A stretch of DNA of 64,000 nucleotides from Natrinema pallidum DSM 3751 (GTDB lineage Archaea; Halobacteriota; Halobacteria; Halobacteriales; Natrialbaceae), in assembly GCF_000337615.1 (NCBI RefSeq), contig NZ_AOII01000088.1:30588-94587 (forward strand), read 5' to 3'. The translations under genes and the position numbers were made by a program. Below, piece after piece: positions 44,225-53,747 of the stretch (position 1 is the first letter of the stretch; every line of letters begins with the position of its first letter). Under the pieces are notes generated by a model. That model had not been told where the DNA came from, ran no database searches, and saw only the letters and a list, made by a program, of their open reading frames with translations.

Positions 44225-45438
44225 CGAGAGTACTCGTTGTCGACGACTCGAGGTTTATGCGGACAGTCATCGGCAACGCGCTCGAGGCGGCTGGCTACGA
44301 TATCGAAACGGCTTCGAACGGTTCCGAGGCCGTCGAGACCGTCGCCACGTTCGATCCGGATGTCGTGACGATGGACGTCGAGATGCCCGAGATGGGCGGT
44401 ATCGATGCCGTCGAGCGAATCATGGCGACGAACCCGACTCCGATTCTCATGCTCAGCGTCCACACCGAACGCGGCGCTGAGGCGACGCTCGATGCCTTGG
44501 AGCGCGGAGCCGTGGACTTCCTGCACAAGCCCGACGGTTCGGACTCGCGAAACATCGCCCACCTCAGCGACGATGTCGTCGACGCAGTCGGCGAACTCGC
44601 CGAGGCCGATGTCTCGTCGGTGGCACTCGCGCGGGCCTCGGCGGCGGCCTACGCGACTCGCTCGGGACGCGCCGACAGTGCGGGACGTGGATCGACGACC
44701 GGTAACGCGGTCGCCGGCGGCGGGGCGGAGGCCCGACTGAACTCCGACTCCGGGACGATCGGTCCCGAGACGGGACCGGAAATCGGCGCTCCCGTCGTTC
44801 CGGAGGAGGACGCGACTCCCGTCGCCGTCGACGGGGATCGCGCCGATGCACCGACGGTCGTCCTCGGCGCGTCGACCGGCGGGCCGAAGATCGTCGAACG
44901 ACTGTTCGAACGACTCCCGGCCGATCTCGAGGCGAAAGTGCTGGTCGTCCAGCACATGCCACCCGGGTTCACCGAGCGGTTCGCCGACCGACTCGACGCG
45001 AACAGCGCGTACGACGTCAGCGAGGCGGCGGATCGGGACTGGGTCCGGGCCGGCGAGGCCGCGGTTGCACCGGGCGACCACCATCTCGAGGTCGCGCGTA
45101 ACGTCAACGGTGCCCTTCGGCTGCGACTCGATGACGGCAAGCGCGTCCACGGCGTGCGGCCGTCGATCGACGTGACGATGGAGAGTGCCGCCGAGCGGGT
45201 TTCCGATGCGCTCTGTGGCATCGTCCTGACTGGGATGGGCCGCGACGGGGCGGCCGGGATCGAGGCGATCAAGGCCGCCGGCGGTCGGACCATCGCACAG
45301 GACGAGGCGACGAGTCCGGTCTTTGGCATCCCCTGTCAGGCAATCGAAACGGGCTGTGTCGATACCATCGCGCCCGCAAACGGCATCGCCGAGGCGATCG
45401 TCGACGCGTTCACGACGGACGGTGAGAACGATGAGTGA
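44221..45438 (+). CDS. cheB: Protein-glutamate methylesterase/deamidase CheB
   Basis: 405 residues. The N-terminal receiver (VVDDSRFMRTVIGNALEAAG, phospho-Asp in VTMDVEMPEMGG) joins by a linker of about 80 residues to the methylesterase domain. The catalytic Ser is in LGASTGGPKIVERL, His in VVQHMPPGFTERFA and Asp in TGMGRDGAAG. It removes methyl groups from transducer glutamates. It overlaps cheY and cheA by a few bases each. The linker is rich in Gly, Ala and Asp. Confidence 0.95.
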   Translation: MTRVLVVDDSRFMRTVIGNALEAAGYDIETASNGSEAVETVATFDPDVVTMDVEMPEMGGIDAVERIMATNPTPILMLSVHTERGAEATLDALERGAVDFLHKPDGSDSRNIAHLSDDVVDAVGELAEADVSSVALARASAAAYATRSGRADSAGRGSTTGNAVAGGGAEARLNSDSGTIGPETGPEIGAPVVPEEDATPVAVDGDRADAPTVVLGASTGGPKIVERLFERLPADLEAKVLVVQHMPPGFTERFADRLDANSAYDVSEAADRDWVRAGEAAVAPGDHHLEVARNVNGALRLRLDDGKRVHGVRPSIDVTMESAAERVSDALCGIVLTGMGRDGAAGIEAIKAAGGRTIAQDEATSPVFGIPCQAIETGCVDTIAPANGIAEAIVDAFTTDGENDE

Positions 45439-48400
45439 TTATCTGACAGACTTCGTTCAGGAGAGCGAAGAACGGATTACCGAACTGAACAACGCCTTGC
45501 TCACCCTCGAGCGCGAGCCCGACGACGAGGAGGCGATGGAGAACATCTTCCGGATCGCACACACCCTCAAGGGGAACTGCGGGGCGATGGGGCTGGAATC
45601 GGCCAGCGACCTCGCCCACGCGATCGAGGACCTGCTCGATGCCGTCCGCCGCGACGATCTCGAGGTGACTGCGTCGTTGATGGACATCGTCTTCGACGGC
45701 GTCGATGAACTCGAGACGATGATCGGAGAGGTCGCCGAGACCGGCGAGATCCGGACCGATCCGTCGGCGACGATCGAAGCGCTTCGTGAACACCTCCCCG
45801 ATGCTGACGGGGCGATCGAAGGGGTCGAACCGCCGACGGCAGACGAAATCGACGACGTCTGTGTCCGATTCGAGCCGCCGGCCGACGACGGCCACGACGT
45901 CTATCTCGCCCGCCTCGCGATCGCACAGGAAGCGGGCATCAACAACGGGGAACTGGTCGTCGATGCGCTGATCGACGCCTTCGATCTGATCGGAACCGAC
46001 CCGCCCCGCGAAACGATCGAGACCGGGGACTACGGCGGGAGTTTCGATGCGGTCTTCGGGACCGCGGTCGGCGAGGCTGCGATCGCCTCGGGACTCGACC
46101 CGGTCGAGGAGGTCGACGAGTTCGAAATCGTCGATGTCTCCGATCGGTTCGAGGGCGAAAACGCAGTCGCAAGCGCGCCCGGGGCGGAGTCGGCGGCCGC
46201 TTCCGAGCCGGGTGACGGGATCTCTCCCGATGAGGCCCAGGACCTCGAAGTCGACGATCTCCTCGACGAATTCAACGAGTTCGATAACTTAGACGAGATG
46301 GTCGACGACGTCGAGGACGAGGAACTCGACGCGTTCGAGGACATGGGTGAAGCCGGGTCGTTCGACGATCTGTTGGACGACGAGGACATCGACGAACTCG
46401 ACGCCGATCCGGGCGAACCGCCGGGTGGGGCCAGCGATGCGGATGACAGCCCGACCGATGGGACCGCGGCGTCGACGGCCGACGACGCGGCCGGAGGCGA
46501 CGCATCGTCTTCGGCCGATGCCGACGCCGACGACGAAGTCGACGATGCCGGCGCGGTCTTCAACGAACTCAAAGACGAGGTCGAGATGGTCGGGTTCGAC
46601 GAACTCCAGGACGAACTCGAGGAACTCGAGTTCGACGAGTTCGACGAAGAAGAGGAAGTCGATATGGACGAACTCCTCGGCGAGGACGCCGACGACGACT
46701 CGTTCCTCGACGACGAGGAGCCGTCAGCGGATGCGGTCGACGATATCCTGGTCGGCTCGGAGGCGGATGCTGAGCCGGATATGGACGGTGCCGTCGACGA
46801 GGTGACGTTCGATGCCGACGAGACTGCGGCGTCGATGGCCGACGACGCGGGATCGAGCGATGAAGCGACCGCCGCGCCCGGTCCGGATGCGGAGACGATC
46901 GCCGAAGACGGTGTCGACGATTCGGCGGTGGCCGAAGCGGAGCACGGTGAAACGGGAACCCACGAAGCGGGTCCCGACGAGCCGGCCACCGACGACGGTG
47001 CTGTAGCGGATGGCGCTGTCGACGCTGTCGCTGCAACCGACTCTGACGATGTCGATACCGGCGAGACGGCCACCGGTGCGGTCAGTTCGGACGAGTCGGT
47101 CGCTGTCGACGAGCGTCCCGATTCGGGCGACGCCGGATCGGCCGAGGACGCAACTGCCCCTGCAGCCGATGCACCCGCAGCGTCCGACGGCTCGTCCCCG
47201 CAGACCGATCTCGAGGTCGACGATGCGATGGCCGACGCGGGAGACGGGGCTGTCGCCGACGGCCCCGACGACGGTACGGGGTCCGGTACCGACGACGCGG
47301 CGACGGCCGACTCGTTTGGCGGGGCCGACGACGAGGTCGAGCCGACGCCGGCCGTCGATGACGACTTCGGGACGGCCGACGACGAGTCGGACCCCTTCGA
47401 CGACGGCAGCTTCGCGGCCGATGTCGACGACTCGTTCGCGGACTTCTCGGCCGATACGACCGACTCCGGCTCGGAGTCGGCCGACGGCTTCGACAGCGGG
47501 TTCGACGAGCAACTCGACGGACAGTCCGACGACGAGGCGTTCCCCGAAGCCTCCGCGTTCGATACCGACGGGACCGGCTTCGAGGAACCCGCGTCGGACG
47601 TCGAGTCCGAGTCGGACTCGAGCCTGTCGGCTGCCACATCGTTCGGCGACGACGGGAGCGGGTCCGAAACCGACGATTCCGCCGACATCGTCCGGACCAT
47701 CGACGAGCCCGAGATGGAGATTCCGGACGTTTCGCTTCCGGAGACGAGCGACCGGTCGGACGCCGCCGACGAGGACGACGAGATCCAGTCGGTTCGTGTC
47801 GACATCGAACAAGTCGACTCCCTGCTCACGCTCGTGGAGGGACTGGTGACCAGTCGCGTCCGCCTCCGACACGCGGCCGATGCGGACGACGATGGCACGG
47901 CTCTCGACAAGGAACTCGACGCGCTGTCGGATCTGACGGGCGATCTGCAGGAGACGGTGATGGACATCCGACTGGTGCCGCTCCAGACGGTGACGAGTCG
48001 CCTGCCGCGGGTCGTTCGCGATATCGCCCGCGATCAGGACAAGCAGGTCGCCTTCGAGATGAGCGGCGAAACCGTCGAACTGGACCGGAGTATCCTCGAT
48101 CGGATCGGCGATCCGCTGATCCATCTGGTTCGCAACGCCGTCGACCACGGGATCGAAGCCCCGGAGCGGCGCGAGGAGATCGGCAAACCGCGCGAAGGGA
48201 CCGTCGAGGTCCACGCCGATCGCTCGAGCGACCGCGTGACGATCACGGTCGCGGACGACGGGAACGGACTCGATCCGGATCGGCTTCGCGACGAAGCAGT
48301 CGACGCGGGGGTTCTCGACGCGGCCGAGGCCGACGCCCTCTCCGAGGGGGAGGCGTACGACCTCATCTTCCATCCCGGCCTTTCGACGGCCGACGAGGTG

Positions 48401-48916
48401 ACGGACGTCAGCGGCCGCGGCGTCGGCATGGATGTCGTCAAGCGGACGATCGAGGACCTGGACGGGACGGTCTCGATCGACAGCGACGAGGGCGAGGGCA
48501 CGACCGTCACCATGACGCTTCCAGTGACGGTTGCGATCGACGAAATCCTGTTCGTCGAGAGCGGTGGCGAGGAGTTCGGTATCCCGACGAAGGCCGTGCA
48601 GGACATCGAATCCGCGACCGCGATCGAAACGGCCGCCGGCGAACCCACGCTCCACGGCGACGACGGCGACTATCCCGTCGTCGAACTGGCCGACGTTCTC
48701 GAGACGCCGGCTCCAGGTGCGAACGGCGACGGGATGGTCGTCCGCATTCGCGACGAGGTCCGCGAGGTAGCGCTGCACTGCGATCACGTGCAGGGCCAAC
48801 AGGAGGTCGTCGTCAAGCCCTACGAGGGCGTTATGAGCGGTATCCCGGGGCTCAGCGGTGCAACGGTGCGGGGGAGAGGGGAAGTAGTCAACATCCTGGA
48901 CGTGACGACACTATGA
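45431..48916 (+). CDS. cheA: Chemotaxis histidine kinase CheA with very long acidic linker
   Basis: 1161 residues from ATG 45431 (MSDYLTDFVQESEERITELN). The Hpt domain has phospho-His44 (AHTLKGNCGAMGL). Residues about 139-240 look like a P2-type regulator-binding domain. Residues about 245-785 are an acidic, low-complexity linker of roughly 540 residues with short FDDLLDD/FDEFDEE-like patches. The kinase core follows: dimerisation from 788, HLVRNAVDHGIE (N box), DDGNGLD (G1) and GRGVGMDVVK (G2), then a CheW-like regulatory domain. A typical CheA has about 650-700 residues, so the linker makes up almost half. The frame is open throughout. Confidence 0.95.
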   Translation: MSDYLTDFVQESEERITELNNALLTLEREPDDEEAMENIFRIAHTLKGNCGAMGLESASDLAHAIEDLLDAVRRDDLEVTASLMDIVFDGVDELETMIGEVAETGEIRTDPSATIEALREHLPDADGAIEGVEPPTADEIDDVCVRFEPPADDGHDVYLARLAIAQEAGINNGELVVDALIDAFDLIGTDPPRETIETGDYGGSFDAVFGTAVGEAAIASGLDPVEEVDEFEIVDVSDRFEGENAVASAPGAESAAASEPGDGISPDEAQDLEVDDLLDEFNEFDNLDEMVDDVEDEELDAFEDMGEAGSFDDLLDDEDIDELDADPGEPPGGASDADDSPTDGTAASTADDAAGGDASSSADADADDEVDDAGAVFNELKDEVEMVGFDELQDELEELEFDEFDEEEEVDMDELLGEDADDDSFLDDEEPSADAVDDILVGSEADAEPDMDGAVDEVTFDADETAASMADDAGSSDEATAAPGPDAETIAEDGVDDSAVAEAEHGETGTHEAGPDEPATDDGAVADGAVDAVAATDSDDVDTGETATGAVSSDESVAVDERPDSGDAGSAEDATAPAADAPAASDGSSPQTDLEVDDAMADAGDGAVADGPDDGTGSGTDDAATADSFGGADDEVEPTPAVDDDFGTADDESDPFDDGSFAADVDDSFADFSADTTDSGSESADGFDSGFDEQLDGQSDDEAFPEASAFDTDGTGFEEPASDVESESDSSLSAATSFGDDGSGSETDDSADIVRTIDEPEMEIPDVSLPETSDRSDAADEDDEIQSVRVDIEQVDSLLTLVEGLVTSRVRLRHAADADDDGTALDKELDALSDLTGDLQETVMDIRLVPLQTVTSRLPRVVRDIARDQDKQVAFEMSGETVELDRSILDRIGDPLIHLVRNAVDHGIEAPERREEIGKPREGTVEVHADRSSDRVTITVADDGNGLDPDRLRDEAVDAGVLDAAEADALSEGEAYDLIFHPGLSTADEVTDVSGRGVGMDVVKRTIEDLDGTVSIDSDEGEGTTVTMTLPVTVAIDEILFVESGGEEFGIPTKAVQDIESATAIETAAGEPTLHGDDGDYPVVELADVLETPAPGANGDGMVVRIRDEVREVALHCDHVQGQQEVVVKPYEGVMSGIPGLSGATVRGRGEVVNILDVTTL

Positions 48917-48950
48917 ACGAACGCGAACACCCACACCTACGGAGAAATTC

Positions 48951-49556
48951 ATGACGATGATGGTCGATATACGAAAGCTGAGCTTCATAAACGAGATGGC
49001 GAAAGTCGGGACGAACGGCGTCGCCGACAACATGAGCAAACTGACCGGCGAGGACGCCCAGATGGAGGTGACCAAGACCAACTTCATCGACGTCGACGAC
49101 ATCGAGTCACAGCTCGATGCCGGGAAACGGGTCGGCGTCCGCGTCCGGCTGCTCGACCCACCACACGGGCACATCCTTATCCTCTTCCCCGAGGCGAGCG
49201 CGAAGAAGATCACGGCGATCATGCTTCGCGACGTCGTCGACGACATGGGCGATGTCTCCGGGAAGATGGCCCGCAGCGCCGTCGAAGAGATGGGCAACAT
49301 GATGGCAAGTGGCTTCATCGACGGCTGGGCGGACGTGCTCGGCCGCGCGATCGATATCGCCGCGCCACAGCTCGTCTACGCGCAAACGGGTGACATCGTC
49401 ACCCGGACGGCCAGTCTCGGCGGCGACGATCTGGCACTGTTCTTCGACTCCGATCTGTCGGTCCCCAGCTACCAGATCGAAGCCGAGATCTACGCCTTCC
49501 CCGACTTGGGAGAGTTCGTGGAAATGGTCAACGGCATCGAAGTCCAATCCGCATGA
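48951..49556 (+). CDS. cheC: CheY-phosphatase/adaptation protein CheC
   Basis: 201 residues, one CheC domain. The phosphatase consensus [DS]-x3-E-x2-N-x22-P is complete (SAVEEMGN, then exactly 22 residues to Pro), followed by a divergent second half. It probably dephosphorylates CheY-P and interacts with CheD. Start options are ATG 48951 and 48957. It begins 34 bases after cheA and overlaps the next gene by ATGA. Confidence 0.92.
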   Translation: MTMMVDIRKLSFINEMAKVGTNGVADNMSKLTGEDAQMEVTKTNFIDVDDIESQLDAGKRVGVRVRLLDPPHGHILILFPEASAKKITAIMLRDVVDDMGDVSGKMARSAVEEMGNMMASGFIDGWADVLGRAIDIAAPQLVYAQTGDIVTRTASLGGDDLALFFDSDLSVPSYQIEAEIYAFPDLGEFVEMVNGIEVQSA

Positions 49557-50821
49557 AACTCGACGTCAACGCACTCGGCACGTTCTACCGGATGGCTCGA
49601 GAGGGGGCCGGACTGGCGGCGGGCCGACTCACCCATATGCTGGGCGTCGAGACGAAGGTCGGCGTAACGAAGCTCAACTTCATGCGCGGCCAGGAGATCC
49701 GGCGCGACTTCGAGGACTCGACGGAGAAGGTCGGCGTCCGCGTCAAGCTGACCGGCGGGATCGAGGGCTACTCGGTCGTCGTCTTCGAGCGCGAGAACGC
49801 GCTTCGAATCGTCGAAACCCTGCTCGCGGAAGCCGGTCCCGACGCGGATGTCAACGCCGATGTCGACGAGATCGACGGCTTCGACGAGATGACCGAGAGC
49901 GCGGCCACCGAAGTCGGCCACATCATGAACAGCGGCTTCATCGATGGCTGGGCCGACGTCTTGGAGACCGTCATCGACGTCTCCACGCCGGAGTTCGTCG
50001 AGGGACAGACCGCCGAGCCCTTCTTCGGCGACATTGACGAGGCACCGGCCGACGACGACCTCGCCTTGCTCTTCCAGAGCCAGATCGAGACCGTCGGGAC
50101 CGAGGTCGGCTTCAGTCACTACCTCTTCCCGAAACGCGAGTCGATGTCGAAGCTCCTCGAGCAACTGCGCACCAGCGAGGGCATCGAGTACGACAAACTC
50201 GACGGCTTCGATCGAATGGCGGAACGCGGTGCCGAGGAGGTCGCCAAGACGGCGACCACGCTGACCGGCATCGATACCAGCGTCGACATCCGCCGGCTGA
50301 ACTTCGTCTCGCTCGAGGCGATTCCCGAGCAGGTGGCAAACGAGAAACTCGTCGGGGTCGCCTTCGAATTCGACGGCATGCCAAGCGGCTATCTCCTCTT
50401 CCTGTTCGACGAGGAGTCGGCCCACGAGATCGTCGACGCGATGGTTCCCATGGAGGTCGACGAGGACGGGTTCGGCGAGATGGGCACCAGCGCGATCAAG
50501 GAGCTCGGGAACATCATGGCAAGCGGGTTCCTCGACGGCTGGGCGAACGTCCTCGATACGACGATCGACCATTCGACGCCGGAGTTCATCCACGACATCG
50601 GTGCCGCGGCCGTCGACCCGGTCATCATCCAGCTCGGAGAGAATCAGGACTTCGCGTTCGTCTTCGACACGGTCGTTATGGCCGACGGTCGGGAGTTCGA
50701 CTGCGAAGTGTACGCGATCCCCGACGAGTCCGATCTCGAGCGGGCGCTGAACAATTTAGACGTCGATCGGATCGAGGAGACGCCGACGACGGCGGAGTTC
50801 CAGGAAGTCGATAACACATGA
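49553..50821 (+). CDS. cheC: Double-domain CheC-type protein
   Basis: 422 residues made of two CheC domains in tandem. The second has the full phosphatase consensus (SAIKELGN plus 22 residues to Pro, about 313-343). The first has SAATEVGH with His in place of the essential Asn, with spacing to Pro preserved. So one site is probably active and one altered. It overlaps cheC (upstream) and cheD (downstream) by four bases each. Confidence 0.9.
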   Translation: MKLDVNALGTFYRMAREGAGLAAGRLTHMLGVETKVGVTKLNFMRGQEIRRDFEDSTEKVGVRVKLTGGIEGYSVVVFERENALRIVETLLAEAGPDADVNADVDEIDGFDEMTESAATEVGHIMNSGFIDGWADVLETVIDVSTPEFVEGQTAEPFFGDIDEAPADDDLALLFQSQIETVGTEVGFSHYLFPKRESMSKLLEQLRTSEGIEYDKLDGFDRMAERGAEEVAKTATTLTGIDTSVDIRRLNFVSLEAIPEQVANEKLVGVAFEFDGMPSGYLLFLFDEESAHEIVDAMVPMEVDEDGFGEMGTSAIKELGNIMASGFLDGWANVLDTTIDHSTPEFIHDIGAAAVDPVIIQLGENQDFAFVFDTVVMADGREFDCEVYAIPDESDLERALNNLDVDRIEETPTTAEFQEVDNT

Positions 50822-51333
50822 AAACGTACGGCACCGAACCGGGCGCACCGACGCCGGTCCAGGTCGGCATCTCCGAACTCGTCGTCAGCGACGGCGACGA
50901 CACGCTCAAGTCCTACGGCCTCGGGTCGTGTCTGGCCATCGCCCTGTACGACCCAAACACCAATATCGGCGGCTTGGCACACGTCATGTTGCCCGACGGC
51001 GACACTGCGGACAACAGCGAGCGCAAACCGGGCAAGTACGCCGATACGGCGATCCGTGCGCTCCTCCGGCGCATGGTCGAGCAGGGCGCAAACTACACCG
51101 CCGTCGAAGCGAAAATCGCCGGCGGCAGCGACATGTTCGAGTTCGAGAGTTTCGGCGACGGCGTCGGACAGCGAAACATCGCCGCCGCAAAGACGGAACT
51201 CGAGAAACTCGGCGTCCCGCTCGAGGCGGAAGACGTCGGCGGCGAATACGGTCGAACCGTCGAATTCACGCCCGGGACGGGGACGCTCGTGGTGAAAACG
51301 TCCGACGGCGATAACGGAGTGATGGAACTGTGA
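50818..51333 (+). CDS. cheD: Chemoreceptor glutamine deamidase CheD
   Basis: 171 residues. The catalytic Cys is in YGLGSCLAIALYD and the His in GLAHVMLPDGD, with AKIAGGSDMF and IGQRN-type VGQRNIAAAKTELEKLGVPL later, matching CheD. It deamidates receptor glutamines and is controlled by CheC. It overlaps both neighbours by four bases. Confidence 0.94.
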   Translation: MKTYGTEPGAPTPVQVGISELVVSDGDDTLKSYGLGSCLAIALYDPNTNIGGLAHVMLPDGDTADNSERKPGKYADTAIRALLRRMVEQGANYTAVEAKIAGGSDMFEFESFGDGVGQRNIAAAKTELEKLGVPLEAEDVGGEYGRTVEFTPGTGTLVVKTSDGDNGVMEL

Positions 51334-52238
51334 TCGGCGACGGCGCTGGCGACGCCGGCACCGACCCCGACGACGGTGACCGTGACGACGAGGTGTTCGC
51401 CGACCTCCTCGCGTTCGTCGAAGACGAACTGTCGTTCGCGACCAGTCACTACAACGACAGCTACCTCGACCGGCGTATCTCCTCGCGGATGCGGCGGACG
51501 AGAAACGAGACGTACCAGGACTACTTCGAGCACCTGCGAACTGATGCCGACGAACAGGAGGCGTTGCTCGAGGCGATGAGCATCAACGTAACCGGCTTTT
51601 TTCGGAACCCGGATGTCTGGTCGGGGATCCGGACCGTTCTCCGGAAACTGTCCGCGAAAGAGACGACCGTCCGAGTCTGGAGTGCCGCGTGTGCCGACGG
51701 CCGAGAGCCGTATTCGCTTGCAATGCTCGCGCGTGACGATCCCAAGATCGACGAGTCCAGCGTCTACGTTCTCGGGACCGACATCAGTACACCGGCGCTC
51801 GAAACGGCTCGGAACGGCGTCTATGAGGAATCCCGGACGGTTGATTTCGACGACCAACTCTCCTTTCTCGACAACTACCGGCGGTACGTCGATGTCGACG
51901 GGCGGACCTACCGTATCAGCGACGAAATCAAGCGAAACGTACGCTTTCAGCGCCACGACCTGATCAACGACGACCCGAAGTCGGGGTTCGATCTCGTCAC
52001 GTGCCGAAATCTCTTCATATATATCGACAACGCGTACAAACGACCGATGCTCGAAACGATCGCCCGGTCGCTTCGAACGGACGGCTACCTCGTCATCGGC
52101 AAGGCCGAGACGATCCCGCCGTCGCTCCAGTCGGCGTTCGCCGTCCGCGAGGCTCGCTTGCGAATCTACCAGCGGGACGGACGCAACACGGGCGGCGGGA
52201 CGACCGACCGCCGCACGGACCCGAACTTCACGTCGTAG
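51330..52238 (+). CDS. cheR: Chemotaxis protein methyltransferase CheR
   Basis: 302 residues, starting at GTG 51330 in a GTGA overlap with cheD. The N-terminal helical domain (YNDSYLDRRISSRMRR) precedes the SAM domain with VWSAACADGREPYSLAMLAR and LGTDISTPALETARNG, and later DLVTCRNLFIYI. It methylates transducer glutamates. The SAM motif has A/D in place of the usual TGEE (CADGREPYS for CSTGEEPYS), a haloarchaeal variant. Last gene of the che operon. Confidence 0.95.
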   Translation: MIGDGAGDAGTDPDDGDRDDEVFADLLAFVEDELSFATSHYNDSYLDRRISSRMRRTRNETYQDYFEHLRTDADEQEALLEAMSINVTGFFRNPDVWSGIRTVLRKLSAKETTVRVWSAACADGREPYSLAMLARDDPKIDESSVYVLGTDISTPALETARNGVYEESRTVDFDDQLSFLDNYRRYVDVDGRTYRISDEIKRNVRFQRHDLINDDPKSGFDLVTCRNLFIYIDNAYKRPMLETIARSLRTDGYLVIGKAETIPPSLQSAFAVREARLRIYQRDGRNTGGGTTDRRTDPNFTS

Positions 52239-52357
52239 CGGCGACGAACGGAGGATACGATGGCGGTGTCGGGCTGTCCGCGAGAACCCGTTGGATCTGT
52301 TCACAGTGCGGAGAACAACCACTCGTTACATGACGGTTCGCCGAATACTCCCGACGA

Positions 52358-53647
52358 ATGCCTCCGCTCGACCTTCGACCGTTCGTCGCCCGCACTGCGG
52401 CGCTGATCGACTCGTCGCCGCCGACATCCCGCGGTGAAACCCGCACGTGGCTCGTCGAGCCCTTTCTCGAGGCCCTTGGCTGGGACTGTCGTGCCGATTC
52501 GGGTGTGACCGACCGGACCGTCGACGGGACGCGAGTCGAATACGTGCCGATGATCGACTCGGTGCCCGCGCTGCTCGTCGCCGTCGAGGCCTACGATGCG
52601 TCCCTCGAAGAGTCACGTGCCACCGCGCTGCGGGGGGCGATGACCTGGACGGGTATCGACCGTGCGATCTACACGAACGGCCGCGAATATCTCCTGCTCG
52701 CGGGCGCGTCCGATGTCGACTACCACGCCCTCACCCTCTCCGAACTCGCCGACGCGGAGTCGACACTGGACAACTACTCGAGGGCGGCCCTGGCTCGCCG
52801 ACTCGAGCACCACTCCCGGGACCACGTCGCCCGGCGACTCGCACTCGAGCGGCCATGTCTCGTCGACTCGATCGTCGAGCAACTGACGACGGCCGCCGTG
52901 CAGGGCGATGCCTACGCCGACGAGTTCGACGCCGCGGTCGACCGACTCCTCGACCAGCTCGTCGTCGCGTTCGCCGATGGCAGGCCGGAATCGGGGGAGA
53001 GCCGGACGGATGTCTCGATTCGATTCAACGAATCGGCGGTAACCGGAGACGGGGAGACGAATGAGACCTGTGCATCCGACTCTCGGTCCGGATTGCCCGC
53101 CGACTCCGGCGGCGACGCTACCGACCCGAGAACGGACGCGACTCGAGCCGAACGCGGGAGCGCTGCGGGCTCGAACGCCGACGCTGCCCGCGAAACCGGT
53201 GCGGGAGACGCAAGTGGGACGGAATCGGACGACCCGTCGGCGTCGACTCCCGACGACGGATCGGACGGATCGACCGTTGACGCCGACACCGGTACCGACG
53301 ACGGCGAATACGTCGTCCGATTCTTCAACGATCGCGGTTCGATCGGCGCGATCGGCCACTCGACGGCGGCGGGGGCACTGGTCGAGGCCGCCGAGTACCT
53401 GTTCGAGCGCGGCCTCTCCGGTATCGACGTCCCGTGGAGCCCCGACGACGCCGACGGCACGGTTCTGAACGCCGCCCCCACTCACGCCGACGGCTCGCCG
53501 ATGGCCGCCCCGACACAGCTCTCGAACGGGCTCTATCTCGCGACCGGGGGCGAGCCGGACGAACGCGCCGCACGCGTCGAGGCGCTCGCCGCTCGAGCGG
53601 GATTGCGGGCGATGCTCACGGGGGACTGGGACGGTCGAACCTCCTGA
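52358..53647 (+). CDS. Protein with a degenerate type I restriction R-subunit-like N-terminal domain
   Basis: 429 residues. Residues 25-120 follow the HsdR N-terminal nuclease pattern: WLVEPFLEALGWDCRA, RVEYVPM, ALLVAVEAYD and IDRAIYTNGREYLLLA. In that family RVDY and VEAK carry the metal and catalytic residues; here they are RVEY (Glu61) and VEAY (Tyr79), so the lysine is lost. A helical middle (130-215) and a long acidic disordered stretch (220-325) lead to a small C-terminal domain (EYVVRFFNDRGSIGAIGHST to GLYLATGGEPDERAARVEAL). It lies 119 bases after cheR. The role is unknown. Confidence 0.7.
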   Translation: MPPLDLRPFVARTAALIDSSPPTSRGETRTWLVEPFLEALGWDCRADSGVTDRTVDGTRVEYVPMIDSVPALLVAVEAYDASLEESRATALRGAMTWTGIDRAIYTNGREYLLLAGASDVDYHALTLSELADAESTLDNYSRAALARRLEHHSRDHVARRLALERPCLVDSIVEQLTTAAVQGDAYADEFDAAVDRLLDQLVVAFADGRPESGESRTDVSIRFNESAVTGDGETNETCASDSRSGLPADSGGDATDPRTDATRAERGSAAGSNADAARETGAGDASGTESDDPSASTPDDGSDGSTVDADTGTDDGEYVVRFFNDRGSIGAIGHSTAAGALVEAAEYLFERGLSGIDVPWSPDDADGTVLNAAPTHADGSPMAAPTQLSNGLYLATGGEPDERAARVEALAARAGLRAMLTGDWDGRTS

Positions 53648-53747
53648 AGCGATTGCGACGCCGATCGGCCAGCCGTCTGGATCGGGTGTGCAGTGACGTT
53701 CAATGGCCGATCGCTCTCGACGACTCTTCGGAGAAGTGACGGCGCGG

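Noticed and set aside
46030..48799. Two long minus-strand frames (645 and 691 codons) opposite cheA
   Set aside because: They read as serine-rich and arginine/valine-rich low complexity mirrored from the acidic linker; cheA is unambiguous.
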